From JAPPHA01 sp965221575 (GTDB lineage: Bacteria > Pseudomonadota > Alphaproteobacteria > Rhodobacterales > Rhodobacteraceae), in the NCBI GenBank assembly GCA_965221575.1, contig CBDCSM010000012.1, forward strand, positions 682,001 through 746,000: a stretch of 64,000 nt of DNA, given 5' to 3'. The translations under genes and the position numbers were made by a program. The notes beneath the pieces are model-generated. The model did no database searches. It was not told the DNA's origin and saw only the letters and a program-made list of their open reading frames with translations. The first letter of the stretch is position 1, and each line of letters opens with the position of its first letter. Below are positions 1 to 8,578 of the stretch, piece after piece.

Positions 1-71
1 TGCTCAAGTGAAGTCTGGCTTAGTCCAGGACTGGCCACGAGAAACAGGGCAAGTGCCGGGCGAAACGCCAT
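1..71 (-). CDS. Start of an exported protein (cut by window edge)
   Basis: A minus-strand frame opens with ATG at 69-71 and runs off the left edge. The 23 visible residues begin MAFRPALALFLVASPGLSQT, a typical Sec signal peptide with a hydrophobic core and a probable cleavage site near the final Ser/Gln. A purine-rich ribosome binding site (GAGAGGGGAA) precedes it, and it begins 8 bases after the stop of the LolA-like gene, so it is probably the third gene of the same operon. In comparable RND/LolA-like operons the third gene often encodes an outer-membrane beta-barrel protein, but too little is visible here to say. Confidence 0.5.
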   Translation of the reverse strand, partial: MAFRPALALFLVASPGLSQTSLE

Positions 72-79
72 GACGCCGT

Positions 80-883
80 TCAGGTTCCCCTCTCGAGACG
101 CCTCAGGCTGAACAGGCCCTCGTCAAGATCCCGGCCGTAGCGAACATCTTCGAAACGCATCACGGTGCGATGCAACGTCTCTTTGTTGCGCACGGTCCGC
201 ATGTCGAGTTCGGTCGCCGTCCATATGCCGTCGATCTGTTCCAGCGCCTTGATGTCCAGGTACTTGAGCCGGCCGCCCTCGGTTAGCCAGTGAACCGCCC
301 GGACGACCATGTGGATGTCCTGGCGTACGAACAGCACCGACTTGGAATAACCGTAGCGCCGTTCAACGATCTTGGATGCCGGTGTCGCTTCAACGAGCCA
401 GGCCTTCTTTCCGCGGACCTCGCGCTCGCACAGCAGCTTGTAGCTCCACTCCTCAAGCACGCGACGGGTCATGTCGACGTAGGAGAAGTCGGTCCCCATG
501 AATGACTGTGACTTGTTTGCGCTGGCGATCCGCTTGGTCTTGTGCAGTTCGGGCAGGTACAGCCACTGGTCGTCATCCTGTTCGGGAGTCCGGTAATCAT
601 AAGTCAGAAATCCGGTATTTCGCACGTTTGCGGGTGCAAGGAAGAACATCAGGTTCAGCCGGTCCTGTCCCCTGTACTTGAAAAATGTCTCCAGCGACCG
701 GGTTCGCTCCCGGCCGTTCCGGTCGATCAGCGTCATGGTCAGCCTTGCAGTCCGATCGTCGCCTTCATCGCGGGCATCGACGCGCTGCATGATTTCCAGG
801 GCCGTGTTCCCGGCCGGGTGCGCCGCCCATGGCAGCAAGACCAGGGCGGCGAGAACGACAGGCGTTAAGAAGGACTTTTTCAT
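80..883 (-). CDS. Outer membrane lipoprotein-sorting (LolA-like) protein
   Basis: 267 residues with an N-terminal signal peptide (residues 1-24, ending AAHPAG). The body has the layout of the lipoprotein-sorting/LolA-fold family that accompanies MMPL/RND exporters: an early LTMTLIDRNGRERTRSL strand, then DDQWLYLPELHKTKRI and a conserved GTDFSYVDM segment. These proteins are thought to be periplasmic lipid or hydrophobic-ligand carriers working with the exporter. Its ATG overlaps the stop of the upstream RND gene by 4 bases (ATGA), so the two are translationally coupled. The transported molecule is unknown. Confidence 0.8.
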   Translation of the reverse strand: MKKSFLTPVVLAALVLLPWAAHPAGNTALEIMQRVDARDEGDDRTARLTMTLIDRNGRERTRSLETFFKYRGQDRLNLMFFLAPANVRNTGFLTYDYRTPEQDDDQWLYLPELHKTKRIASANKSQSFMGTDFSYVDMTRRVLEEWSYKLLCEREVRGKKAWLVEATPASKIVERRYGYSKSVLFVRQDIHMVVRAVHWLTEGGRLKYLDIKALEQIDGIWTATELDMRTVRNKETLHRTVMRFEDVRYGRDLDEGLFSLRRLERGT

Positions 884-3321
884 TCCGATTCTCCCGGTTC
901 GGTTGAATCCCCGAGCGGCGCCAAATTACGATAGCGCAGCGCCATCAGCGCAGGGGCAAGTACAAAATCGGCGACGAGCGCGGTCAGTATGGTTACACCT
1001 GTCAACAGTCCGAAATCGATCAGGTTCTTCATGCTGGCGAGGCAGAAGATAAAAAATCCGGCGGACAGGACGATCGATGTCACGAGCATGGCGCGGCCGG
1101 ACGTCAGGAGGGTCTTGCGCACAGAGTCCTCGATGTTTCCCGTGCGCTCGAAGTAACGATGAAAGTGATGCATGAAGTGCACGGTGTCATCCACGGCAAG
1201 TCCGATCGCGATCGAGCCGACCAGCATTGTGAACAGGTTGAGCGGAATTCCGGCGACCTGCATGAGGGCAAGTGTGAGTACAATCGGCGCGAGATTGGGG
1301 AGCATGCTGATCAGGCCGGTTCCGAGCCGGCCGATCAAGGCGATCATCATTAGTGTGATGACGCAGAAGGCGATCAGATAGCTTTGTGCGGCGGAATGGA
1401 TGGCGGCTTCGAGTGTTCGGCTCAGCAGACTCATGACACCGGTAATCGATACGTCGGCCACGTCGCCGAACTCGCCGCGAAACCGTGTTTCGACATCGCG
1501 AATGAACGGTGGGTAGACAAGTGTATCCCGCCAGGGCACGCGCATGCTGAAACGCGCGAGACGGAACTGGGTATCGACTAGATCCTCGAGGTCATCCGAG
1601 CCCGAGTTCTCGAACAGGAGGAACTCTTGCGGGATCAAACGCGGGTTTTCCGGAATCCGGTAGTACTCGGGCCGGTTTTCATTGAGGGCCTTGTGGATTT
1701 CCTTCAGCAGGTCGACCACCGAAAGTACCGAACCAACCGTAACGGGGTCGACCGACTCTTCCTCGATTTCACGCGCTAGCGTGTCGAGCCTGACCAGTGT
1801 TCCCCGGTCGTGGAGACCATTCTCGGTGCGCGTGTCCAGAACGACCTCGAGTGCAACTGAACCACCGAGGTCCCGGTCGATGGCGCGAGTCGCCCGGTGC
1901 ACCGGCCAGTCATCGGGAAGCCAGGACAGGACATCGTGTGAGAAACGTAGCTGGGCTGCCAGGCCGATGCTGACCGCAGCCATGACCAGGGCCGCCAAAA
2001 CGATCGGCATGGCATGTGAAACACTCCAGCGTGCGATCGCGATCAAGACCTCGTCCAGCTGTCTCGCGGTTCTGCTTGCGAGAGGAGCGGATTGGCCCCG
2101 TTTCCTTGGAACGAGGGTAAGCCCTGCCGGTAACAGGACCAGGGTGTAGCCGAGCGTGATCAGGATGCCGATGGCGGCATAGCGGCCCAGTTCCGCGATC
2201 GGGGCAACCTCGGCCGCTGCAAACGAACCGAGTCCCGCCGCTGTTGTCAGGCTGGTCAGCAAGATCGGAAACCCGGCATGCCCAACTGCTCCGACAATGG
2301 CTTGCCGACGCCCGATCCCGGTACGGATGTTCCGGGTATAGATCGCGAGCAGATGGACTGAGGCACCGACACCAACTGCGAGAAGGAACGAAGGCAGAAT
2401 GACCGTGGGCAACTTGATGGTCGTGCCGAGATGTCCCATCAGCCCTACCGTGCTCAGCAATGCCAGCAGTACAACGCCGAGCGGCAGTACGACTGCTGCG
2501 ACCGTGCGGAACATGACGAACAAGAGCACCGCAATCATCCCGATAGCAAGCCCTATGAAACGCTTCATGTCATCCTGGAGCGCGATCTTGAGCGCGTCGG
2601 TGACCGCCGGCGTTCCCGCGGCCCGCAAGGTGAAGTCCTCCGAATGGTGCCTGGCAATGACATCCTGGATCGCGACAAGCGCTTCGTGGGTTTCTTCGTC
2701 GGTCAGCTTCCCGGCCGCCGGTTGAGCCTGCAAATCCTCGTCGAAAAGTTCGAGAACCGCCTCGAGGGACGCGCTGCCAAATTCGGAAAAACGCGACAGC
2801 TCGAGTGCCAGCGTCGTCACCTTGCCGTCGGGCGAGATCAGCAGGTTGCGGTAGAGCGGGTTGGCGAGTACGCGGTCGCGAAGTTCGGAGAGTTCCGCAT
2901 CGGATTCCGGCCAGGTTTCCAAGAGGTCTCCAACGATTAGGCGGTCATCGTCAGCACGTGTGCTGCGCGCATTGATCATTGACGTGATGTTGGCGAGGTG
3001 TGGAACGTTCCCGGCCAGGTCTTCATGCAGTGCCTTCAGCCTTTGCAGAGCGCCACGGGTGAACAGCGCATCCGGTCGGGCGGAAATAATGATCACGTCG
3101 TCTCGGCCGAATTGCGCACGAAACTCCTCGTATCGCGCGAGGACAGGGTCATCCGCGTGAAGGAAAGACTCGGTCGACGTGTCGATAGTGACGTGGCGCA
3201 ACCCGCTTCCAGCCAGGGCCGTGGCGAGTAACACGGCGAGGATAGCGAGAAACCTGTTCCGGCAAAGGAAGACGGCAAATGCCTCGAACCAGTACTCGAT
3301 CCTCTGCCTGACCCGGGTCAT
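880..3321 (-). CDS. RND/MMPL-family exporter
   Basis: 813 residues in the RND/MMPL layout: a first transmembrane segment (about residues 24-44), a large periplasmic loop (TSTESFLHADDPVLARYEEF is typical), five or six clustered membrane helices (about 250-410), a second helix and loop, and a final helical bundle ending near residue 800. The SLTTAAGLGSFAAAE and GLAVDDTVHFMHHFHRY segments are family hallmarks of proton-driven hydrophobic-substrate exporters (HpnN, MmpL and related proteins). It is the first gene of a minus-strand operon with the LolA-like protein and a third exported protein. The ORF begins at an ATG with no clear upstream alternative. The substrate, possibly a lipid or hopanoid-like molecule, cannot be deduced. 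Confidence 0.85.
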   Translation of the reverse strand: MTRVRQRIEYWFEAFAVFLCRNRFLAILAVLLATALAGSGLRHVTIDTSTESFLHADDPVLARYEEFRAQFGRDDVIIISARPDALFTRGALQRLKALHEDLAGNVPHLANITSMINARSTRADDDRLIVGDLLETWPESDAELSELRDRVLANPLYRNLLISPDGKVTTLALELSRFSEFGSASLEAVLELFDEDLQAQPAAGKLTDEETHEALVAIQDVIARHHSEDFTLRAAGTPAVTDALKIALQDDMKRFIGLAIGMIAVLLFVMFRTVAAVVLPLGVVLLALLSTVGLMGHLGTTIKLPTVILPSFLLAVGVGASVHLLAIYTRNIRTGIGRRQAIVGAVGHAGFPILLTSLTTAAGLGSFAAAEVAPIAELGRYAAIGILITLGYTLVLLPAGLTLVPRKRGQSAPLASRTARQLDEVLIAIARWSVSHAMPIVLAALVMAAVSIGLAAQLRFSHDVLSWLPDDWPVHRATRAIDRDLGGSVALEVVLDTRTENGLHDRGTLVRLDTLAREIEEESVDPVTVGSVLSVVDLLKEIHKALNENRPEYYRIPENPRLIPQEFLLFENSGSDDLEDLVDTQFRLARFSMRVPWRDTLVYPPFIRDVETRFRGEFGDVADVSITGVMSLLSRTLEAAIHSAAQSYLIAFCVITLMMIALIGRLGTGLISMLPNLAPIVLTLALMQVAGIPLNLFTMLVGSIAIGLAVDDTVHFMHHFHRYFERTGNIEDSVRKTLLTSGRAMLVTSIVLSAGFFIFCLASMKNLIDFGLLTGVTILTALVADFVLAPALMALRYRNLAPLGDSTEPGESE

Positions 3322-4249
3322 GACTTTTCTTTGCCGAACCGGGTCCGACCGTGTCTGCCGTTGAACGGGTCCGGAAGCTGTGCTGGGCAGCGTTTCGTGA
3401 AATCTGCCCTGTCACCGAGGCAGCAGGCACCGTTACGTTCAGTCCCACAAGGATTGGACGCGCTCGTGAGGTCCAGGTCCACAGGAAGAATTTGTCCGCA
3501 AGGCCATGATTCCGACGACCGCCGACGGTGTCCTCCATACTCGACAGACACGCGTTCTAGACTTGCCCGGTTGCCGGAAGAATAAGATCCGGCGCGCAAC
3601 ACCGTCGGCAGGTCCGTGGAGTTGTCGCAGTCCGTAATCGATTCCGCTGGCATGCCCGTCCCTCTGAAGCGAAACTTCGCCGCGACTGCCTGACGCAAGC
3701 AAAACTTCAGGCGAAACCGCCGAATTCGTGCATGTATTTCGACAACACCATAACAAAGCCGCGGAATCCTAGCAAATGCCACCGGCAAGGCGGCTCCGTC
3801 GCGCAAGTGCTGGCGCGATGCGTGAATCGGCCTCGACGGACCGATTGAGGCGAACATGCGAGCGGTTCACTCGAGGAGGCCGATGGAATTTTGGCGGAAG
3901 TCTTCGCGAGGTGCGACCGCGTCTCCGCAATGAAGCCACTACGACCGGCGCATGCGCATGAGCATGAGCGGATGACTGGGCACCTCTCCCGACGGTATCG
4001 CCCCGGCAATTCACGGCTTTCGTCGGCACGGAGAATGAGCGATCGAACCAGGCGAATTCGGGACGACTCGGACTGACACCAGGGATCATCCCGAGGTTCC
4101 CCGAGTCGCAGTCGGACGGCCCGTGTGACGGAATTCGCTGACCTGAAGACAGGGCGCGTCAAGAACGAAAATCTCGGGTCACTTTTCGGGAAGGCCTGAC
4201 ATGCCGACAGATGCTTTCTCGTTGAATGTCGGCCAGATCGCCGGGTCGG
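3322..4249. other. Long intergenic region, no convincing gene
   Basis: About 930 bases between the RND operon and the 3' end of uvrA. Open frames exist on both strands but are rich in Arg/Ser/Pro, lack ribosome binding sites and resemble no family, so they look like chance frames in G+C-rich DNA. On the minus strand TTGCTA and TTATGG around 3750-3778 are separated by 16 bases and could be a promoter for the RND operon, but that would imply a leader of more than 400 bases. No tRNA or terminator was recognised. Confidence 0.5.
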
Positions 4250-7114
4250 CTAAGCCGCTGCGAAGTGCAGCGGTTGCAGGGCTTTTTTCAGGTACAACCC
4301 GGTGTGGCTGTTCGGTTGATCAAGCAGGAGTTCGGGCGTTCCCGTCGCGACAACTTCACCCCCTCCCGCACCCCCTTCGGGACCGATATCGATGATGTGG
4401 TCGGCGGTCTTGATCACGTCCAGGTTGTGCTCGATCACGATGACGGTGTTGCCCTGGTCGACGAGCATGTGAAGGACATCCAGAAGCCTCCGGATGTCCT
4501 CGAAATGCAACCCGGTCGTTGGCTCGTCCAGAATGTAAAGGGTCTTGCCCGTGGATTGCCTGCCAAGTTCCTTGGCCAGTTTCACCCTTTGCGCTTCACC
4601 GCCTGACAACGTGGTCGCCTGCTGTCCGATCTTGATATATCCCAGCCCGACTTCATTCAGGGCAACCAGTTTGTTCCGGATCGACGGAATCGCACGGAAG
4701 AACTCCACGCCTTCCTCGACCGTCATGTCCAGGATATCGGCGATCGTCCTGTCCCTGAACCTGATTTCCAGGGTTTCCCGGTTATAGCGCAATCCCTTGC
4801 AACTCTCGCACGTCACGTACACATCGGCGAGAAAATGCATCTCGATCTTCTTCACGCCGCCGCCTTGGCACGCTTCGCATCGGCCTCCCTTGACGTTGAA
4901 CGAAAACCGTCCCGGCTGATACCCCCTGGCCCGGGATTCCGGCAACTGGGAAAACCAGTCCCTGATCGGCGTGAACGCGCCAACATACGTTGCCGGGTTC
5001 GAGCGAGGTGTCCTGCCGATGGGCTGCTGGTTGATGTCGATGACCTTGTCGATCAGCTCGAGGCCCTCGATCGATGCGTAATTGTGAGGGCGCTCGCGAG
5101 AGCGATGAATCTCGCGTGAAGCACACCTGTAAAGCGTCTCAACGACCAGTGTCGACTTGCCGCTGCCCGATACACCGGTCACGCATATGAACATGCCGAG
5201 CGGGAATGAGACCGCAATGTCCTTGAGATTATTGCCCGTGGCACCGGAAATCCTGATGGCCTTTCTGGAGCCGTGGCGGCGATGTGGTCGGATATCGATT
5301 CTGCGGACTCCGCACAGGTATTGCCCGGTAATCGAGTCAGGATCCTCGGCGATATCGTTCGGCGTGCCCTGGGCGACGACCTGCCCTCCGTGAACGCCTG
5401 CCCCCGGACCCATGTCCAGAACATGGTCTGCCGAGCAAATTGCTTCTTCATCGTGCTCGACAACGATCACAGTGTTGCCCTGGTCGCGCAAACCCTTCAG
5501 CGTATCGATCAGCCTGTTGTTGTCGCGTTGGTGAAGACCAATGGACGGCTCATCAAGAACATAAAGAACCCCGGTCAGTCCTGATCCGATCTGGCTGGCG
5601 AGTCTGATGCGTTGACTTTCTCCTCCCGACAGCGATCCGGCCGCGCGCGCCAAGGTCAGGTAGTCAAGACCAACATTGACCAGGAACCCCAGTCGTTCCC
5701 GGATTTCCTTGAGCACGTCGGTTGCAATTTCCCTGTGCTGTACGGACAGATGGGCGGGCACCCCTGCAACCCATTCAAGGGCCTGACCAATCGTCAATTC
5801 CGCCACTTGGCCGAGATTGTGATCACCGATTCGTACGGCAAGCGCTTCGATCCGGAGACGTTGACCTCCGCATGACTGACAGCGACGCGTATTCCGGAAT
5901 CTCTCCAGATCATCGCGAACGTGTGAAGATCCGGTTTCCTTGTACCGCCTGCGAAGGTTCGGAATGATCCCTTCGAAACGGCGGTCGAATCGTAGCAACT
6001 GGCCATTGTGCTTGAATTCGAACGGGAACGTCCTCTCGCCAGAACCGTACAGGAACAGGTTCCGATGCGCTTCCGGTAGGTCACGCCACGGAATCGTGAT
6101 GTCGATATCGAGTTCGGCCGCGAGCGTCTTGATCATTCCGCTGAAGATGCCCGTGTTTTTCCGGGACACCGGCGCGAGCGCGCCTTCCAGGACGGAGAGA
6201 TTCACGTCAGGGACAATGAGCATTTCGTCGAAAAAGGACTCGGTGCCAAGGCCATCGCATTTGGGACAGGCTCCGGCAGGCGCATTGAACGAAAAAAGGC
6301 GTGGTTCGATCTCCGGTATCGTGAATCCGGATTCCGGACAGGCGAACTTCTCCGAGAAGACTATCCGTTCAGGTTGTGCGGAGGTGTCATCGGGGACGGT
6401 TTCAAGAACCGCTATGCCATCAGCGAGGTCAAGCGTTGTTCTGAAACTGTCGGCCAACCGTTGCTCAATTCCGTCTCGAATGACGACCCGGTCGACAACG
6501 ACGTCGATGTCATGTCGAAAGTTCTTGTCGAGCTCCGGAGGTGAGTCGAGGTCGTATATCTTGCCGTCGACCCGGACCCGCTGGAACCCTCGCTTTGCAA
6601 GTTCCTGAAACTCCTTCCGATATTCTCCTTTTCGGTTGCGAACGGTCGGGGCGAGCAAAAGGCCGCGTGTCCCCGGTCTGACGCTCATGACCCGGTCGAC
6701 CATGTCGGAGACCTGTTGCGCAGTGATGGGCAATCCGGTCGCCGGGGAATACGGCGTTCCCGCCCGGGCGAAAAGCACCCTCAGGTAATCATGAATTTCG
6801 GTAACCGTGCCGACGGTTGAGCGGGGATTCCTCGACGTCGACTTCTGCTCGATCGAAATCGCCGGAGAGAGTCCGGAGATGTGATCCACTTCAGGCTTTT
6901 GCATCATGTTGAGGAACTGACGCGCATAAGCGGACAGGCTTTCGACGTAACGTCTTTGACCTTCCGCATAGATCGTGTCGAACGCGAGCGACGACTTCCC
7001 GGAGCCGGACACGCCGGTGATGACGACGAGTTTCCGGAGGGGAATATCGACGTCGATCGACCCGAGATTGTGTTCCCTGGCCCCCCGTATTTCAAGATTC
7101 TGAGGTTGGCTCAT
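4250..7114 (-). CDS. uvrA: Excinuclease ABC subunit A (UvrA)
   Basis: 954 residues, the usual UvrA length. UvrA is the ATP-driven DNA-damage sensor of nucleotide excision repair and loads UvrB. Visible landmarks are Walker A GVSGSGKSS at residues 34-42, ABC signature LSGGESQR near 495, a second Walker A GVSGSGKST near 645, the zinc module CEACQGGG...CESCKG near 745-775 and a second signature LSGGEAQR near 840. The first zinc site reads CPES...CPKC, so one of the four usual cysteines is Ser; I recall this from other alphaproteobacterial UvrA proteins and do not read it as damage. It is divergent from ssb. I searched the shared upstream region for the alphaproteobacterial LexA box GTTC-N7-GTTC and found none. 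Confidence 0.97.
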   Translation of the reverse strand: MSQPQNLEIRGAREHNLGSIDVDIPLRKLVVITGVSGSGKSSLAFDTIYAEGQRRYVESLSAYARQFLNMMQKPEVDHISGLSPAISIEQKSTSRNPRSTVGTVTEIHDYLRVLFARAGTPYSPATGLPITAQQVSDMVDRVMSVRPGTRGLLLAPTVRNRKGEYRKEFQELAKRGFQRVRVDGKIYDLDSPPELDKNFRHDIDVVVDRVVIRDGIEQRLADSFRTTLDLADGIAVLETVPDDTSAQPERIVFSEKFACPESGFTIPEIEPRLFSFNAPAGACPKCDGLGTESFFDEMLIVPDVNLSVLEGALAPVSRKNTGIFSGMIKTLAAELDIDITIPWRDLPEAHRNLFLYGSGERTFPFEFKHNGQLLRFDRRFEGIIPNLRRRYKETGSSHVRDDLERFRNTRRCQSCGGQRLRIEALAVRIGDHNLGQVAELTIGQALEWVAGVPAHLSVQHREIATDVLKEIRERLGFLVNVGLDYLTLARAAGSLSGGESQRIRLASQIGSGLTGVLYVLDEPSIGLHQRDNNRLIDTLKGLRDQGNTVIVVEHDEEAICSADHVLDMGPGAGVHGGQVVAQGTPNDIAEDPDSITGQYLCGVRRIDIRPHRRHGSRKAIRISGATGNNLKDIAVSFPLGMFICVTGVSGSGKSTLVVETLYRCASREIHRSRERPHNYASIEGLELIDKVIDINQQPIGRTPRSNPATYVGAFTPIRDWFSQLPESRARGYQPGRFSFNVKGGRCEACQGGGVKKIEMHFLADVYVTCESCKGLRYNRETLEIRFRDRTIADILDMTVEEGVEFFRAIPSIRNKLVALNEVGLGYIKIGQQATTLSGGEAQRVKLAKELGRQSTGKTLYILDEPTTGLHFEDIRRLLDVLHMLVDQGNTVIVIEHNLDVIKTADHIIDIGPEGGAGGGEVVATGTPELLLDQPNSHTGLYLKKALQPLHFAAA

Positions 7115-7618
7115 CGACCGCCTTTACCCTTCGTGCTCAATCCGAATTCGTCTACCGGAATGGCGGCGGGATTCCAACCGGACTTGACGTGTCCTGAGGC
7201 GGCGGCGGGAGGGGCGCACGAGGAAATGCCATGCCGCCTGTTCTGATTCCTGCAAGCAGTATTTTCGATGGGATCGGAATCCGGGGCGGTTGGTCGTCCG
7301 GGTGTTGAACCGCCAAATCCGTGGTCTTGACATGATCGGCGGGACAGGAGCTATCGAGGTTCAGGGGTCGGATGACAATCTTCGGTTGATGGCAGGGAGT
7401 ACTGTTGATAGAGGATGCAGATAGGCGCTGAAGGCCACAGGAAAGCGCTTGGTTTTCCCGGGTGCCATCAACTTCAATTGTTTAGGAATTTTGCGCGGTT
7501 CTGGCCATTCGAAAATGGGGTGCGACTTGTTTTAGCGGCATCCTGACGCTCGTTGGCGGCATGCCTTATATCGGGTTTTTTGGCAAGAACTGGCCGGTAC
7601 GGGAGTTAATGAAAAAAG
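7115..7618. other. Divergent uvrA-ssb intergenic region
   Basis: 504 bases between two divergently transcribed DNA-metabolism genes, so it must contain both promoters. TTGACA at 7328-7333 followed 17 bases later by GCTATC is a possible plus-strand promoter for ssb. The stretch from about 7470 to 7510 is A+T rich. No LexA-type inverted or direct repeat, no RNA gene and no convincing small ORF was seen. Confidence 0.4.
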
Positions 7619-8101
7619 ATGAGTGGAAGTTTGAACAAGGTCATGCTGATTGGCAACCTTGGACGGGATCCGGAGGTCCGGAGTTTTCCGAACGGCGGTC
7701 AGGTCTGTAACTTGCGAATTGCGACATCCGAGACATGGCGCGACCGCGAATCCGGAGAACGTCGAGAGCGGACCGATTGGCACAGCGTAGCAATTTTTTC
7801 GGAGCGCCTTGTGCAGATTTGCGAACAGTACCTCAGAAAGGGCTCAAAGGTCTATGTTGAGGGTCAGCTTCAAACCCGGAAATGGCAGGATCAGACGGGG
7901 AATGACCGGTATTCGACGGAAGTTGTGATCAGGGGGTTCGGGGGAACGATCACGTTTCTGGACCGGCGAAGCGACGACGGGTTTGGCTCACGCGACGGCG
8001 GACATAGAGAGTCCGGCGGTCAATTCGGAGGTCAGGACGATTCACGACAGACCGCCCAAATCGGATATGATTCTGAAGAGGAAGATGAACTCCCCTTCTG
8101 A
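7619..8101 (+). CDS. ssb: Single-stranded DNA-binding protein
   Basis: 160 residues. Residues 1-110 form the OB-fold (opening MSGSLNKVMLIGNLGRDPEV, with the conserved WHSVAIF and YLRKGSKVYVEGQLQTRKW segments). A Gly/Asp/Ser/Gln-rich linker follows, and the protein ends in the acidic tip EEDELPF, the docking peptide for partners such as RecG, here with Leu instead of the more usual Ile. It coats single-stranded DNA in replication and repair. An ATG at 7609 is out of frame, so 7619 is the start, although the upstream AAAAAAG gives only a weak ribosome binding site. It is divergent from uvrA. Confidence 0.96.
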   Translation: MSGSLNKVMLIGNLGRDPEVRSFPNGGQVCNLRIATSETWRDRESGERRERTDWHSVAIFSERLVQICEQYLRKGSKVYVEGQLQTRKWQDQTGNDRYSTEVVIRGFGGTITFLDRRSDDGFGSRDGGHRESGGQFGGQDDSRQTAQIGYDSEEEDELPF

Positions 8102-8578
8102 TTCTGACAAATTCTGAAATGAAAGTTGCAAAACGCACGATCCTGTGCCCGAACAGGTTTCCTGCTTTGACGGTCGATGACGAGGATCCATCTGGTTGGA
8201 TCTGGGCATTTCGTGCAACTTGAGAGATCTGGCCATCGGCTGAACTCGTCGGGACGTATTGCCTGTTCCTGGGACAAGAGCCCCACGAACTGCGGTGCGC
8301 CCAACCTGCCCCACTGTCGAAAACGTGATGGTGATCGGTAGAGTTAGTGTCCCTGTTCGACAGGGACGTGACAGTTTCCGCGAAACCGCTTTCATATCAT
8401 CGTTTAAAGTGTTGAATTAAAATGAAATGTGCGAGTAAGGCGGTCCACCGCGACGGGTTGGGGATTTCGTTCTGGAGATGCCGTCCTGGAGTGCGCGGCA
8501 TTGCAAATGGCGGTATTTGTGCTACAGTGATCTACAACATTTGGTGTGAATTGCGGGCGGACGGCAGATTTGGCTGAC
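8102..8578. other. ssb-gyrA intergenic region
   Basis: About 475 bases. The last 180 bases are A+T richer and should hold the gyrA promoter (for example around TTGAATTAAAATGAAA, 8413-8428). A short perfect hairpin lies at 8349-8367. No ORF with a ribosome binding site and no RNA gene was recognised. Confidence 0.4.
8349..8367. promoter_or_regulatory. Perfect 8-bp inverted repeat upstream of gyrA
   Basis: GTCCCTGT and ACAGGGAC flank a TCG loop. There is no T-run on either side, so it is not a standard rho-independent terminator. It may be an operator-like palindrome or an RNA hairpin in a long gyrA leader, about 210 bases before the gyrA ATG. Confidence 0.3.

Noticed and set aside
3707..4162. 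151-residue minus-strand frame in the 3.3-4.2 kb gap
   Set aside because: Arg/Ser-rich composition, no ribosome binding site and several equally long overlapping frames; typical chance frame in G+C-rich DNA.
6280..6345. Cys-to-Ser change in the first UvrA zinc site as a loss of function
   Set aside because: I recall the same CPxSG form in other alphaproteobacterial UvrA proteins, and the rest of the protein is intact.
7115..7618. SOS (LexA) control of uvrA and ssb
   Set aside because: No GTTC-N7-GTTC or inverted equivalent was found by eye in the shared upstream region.
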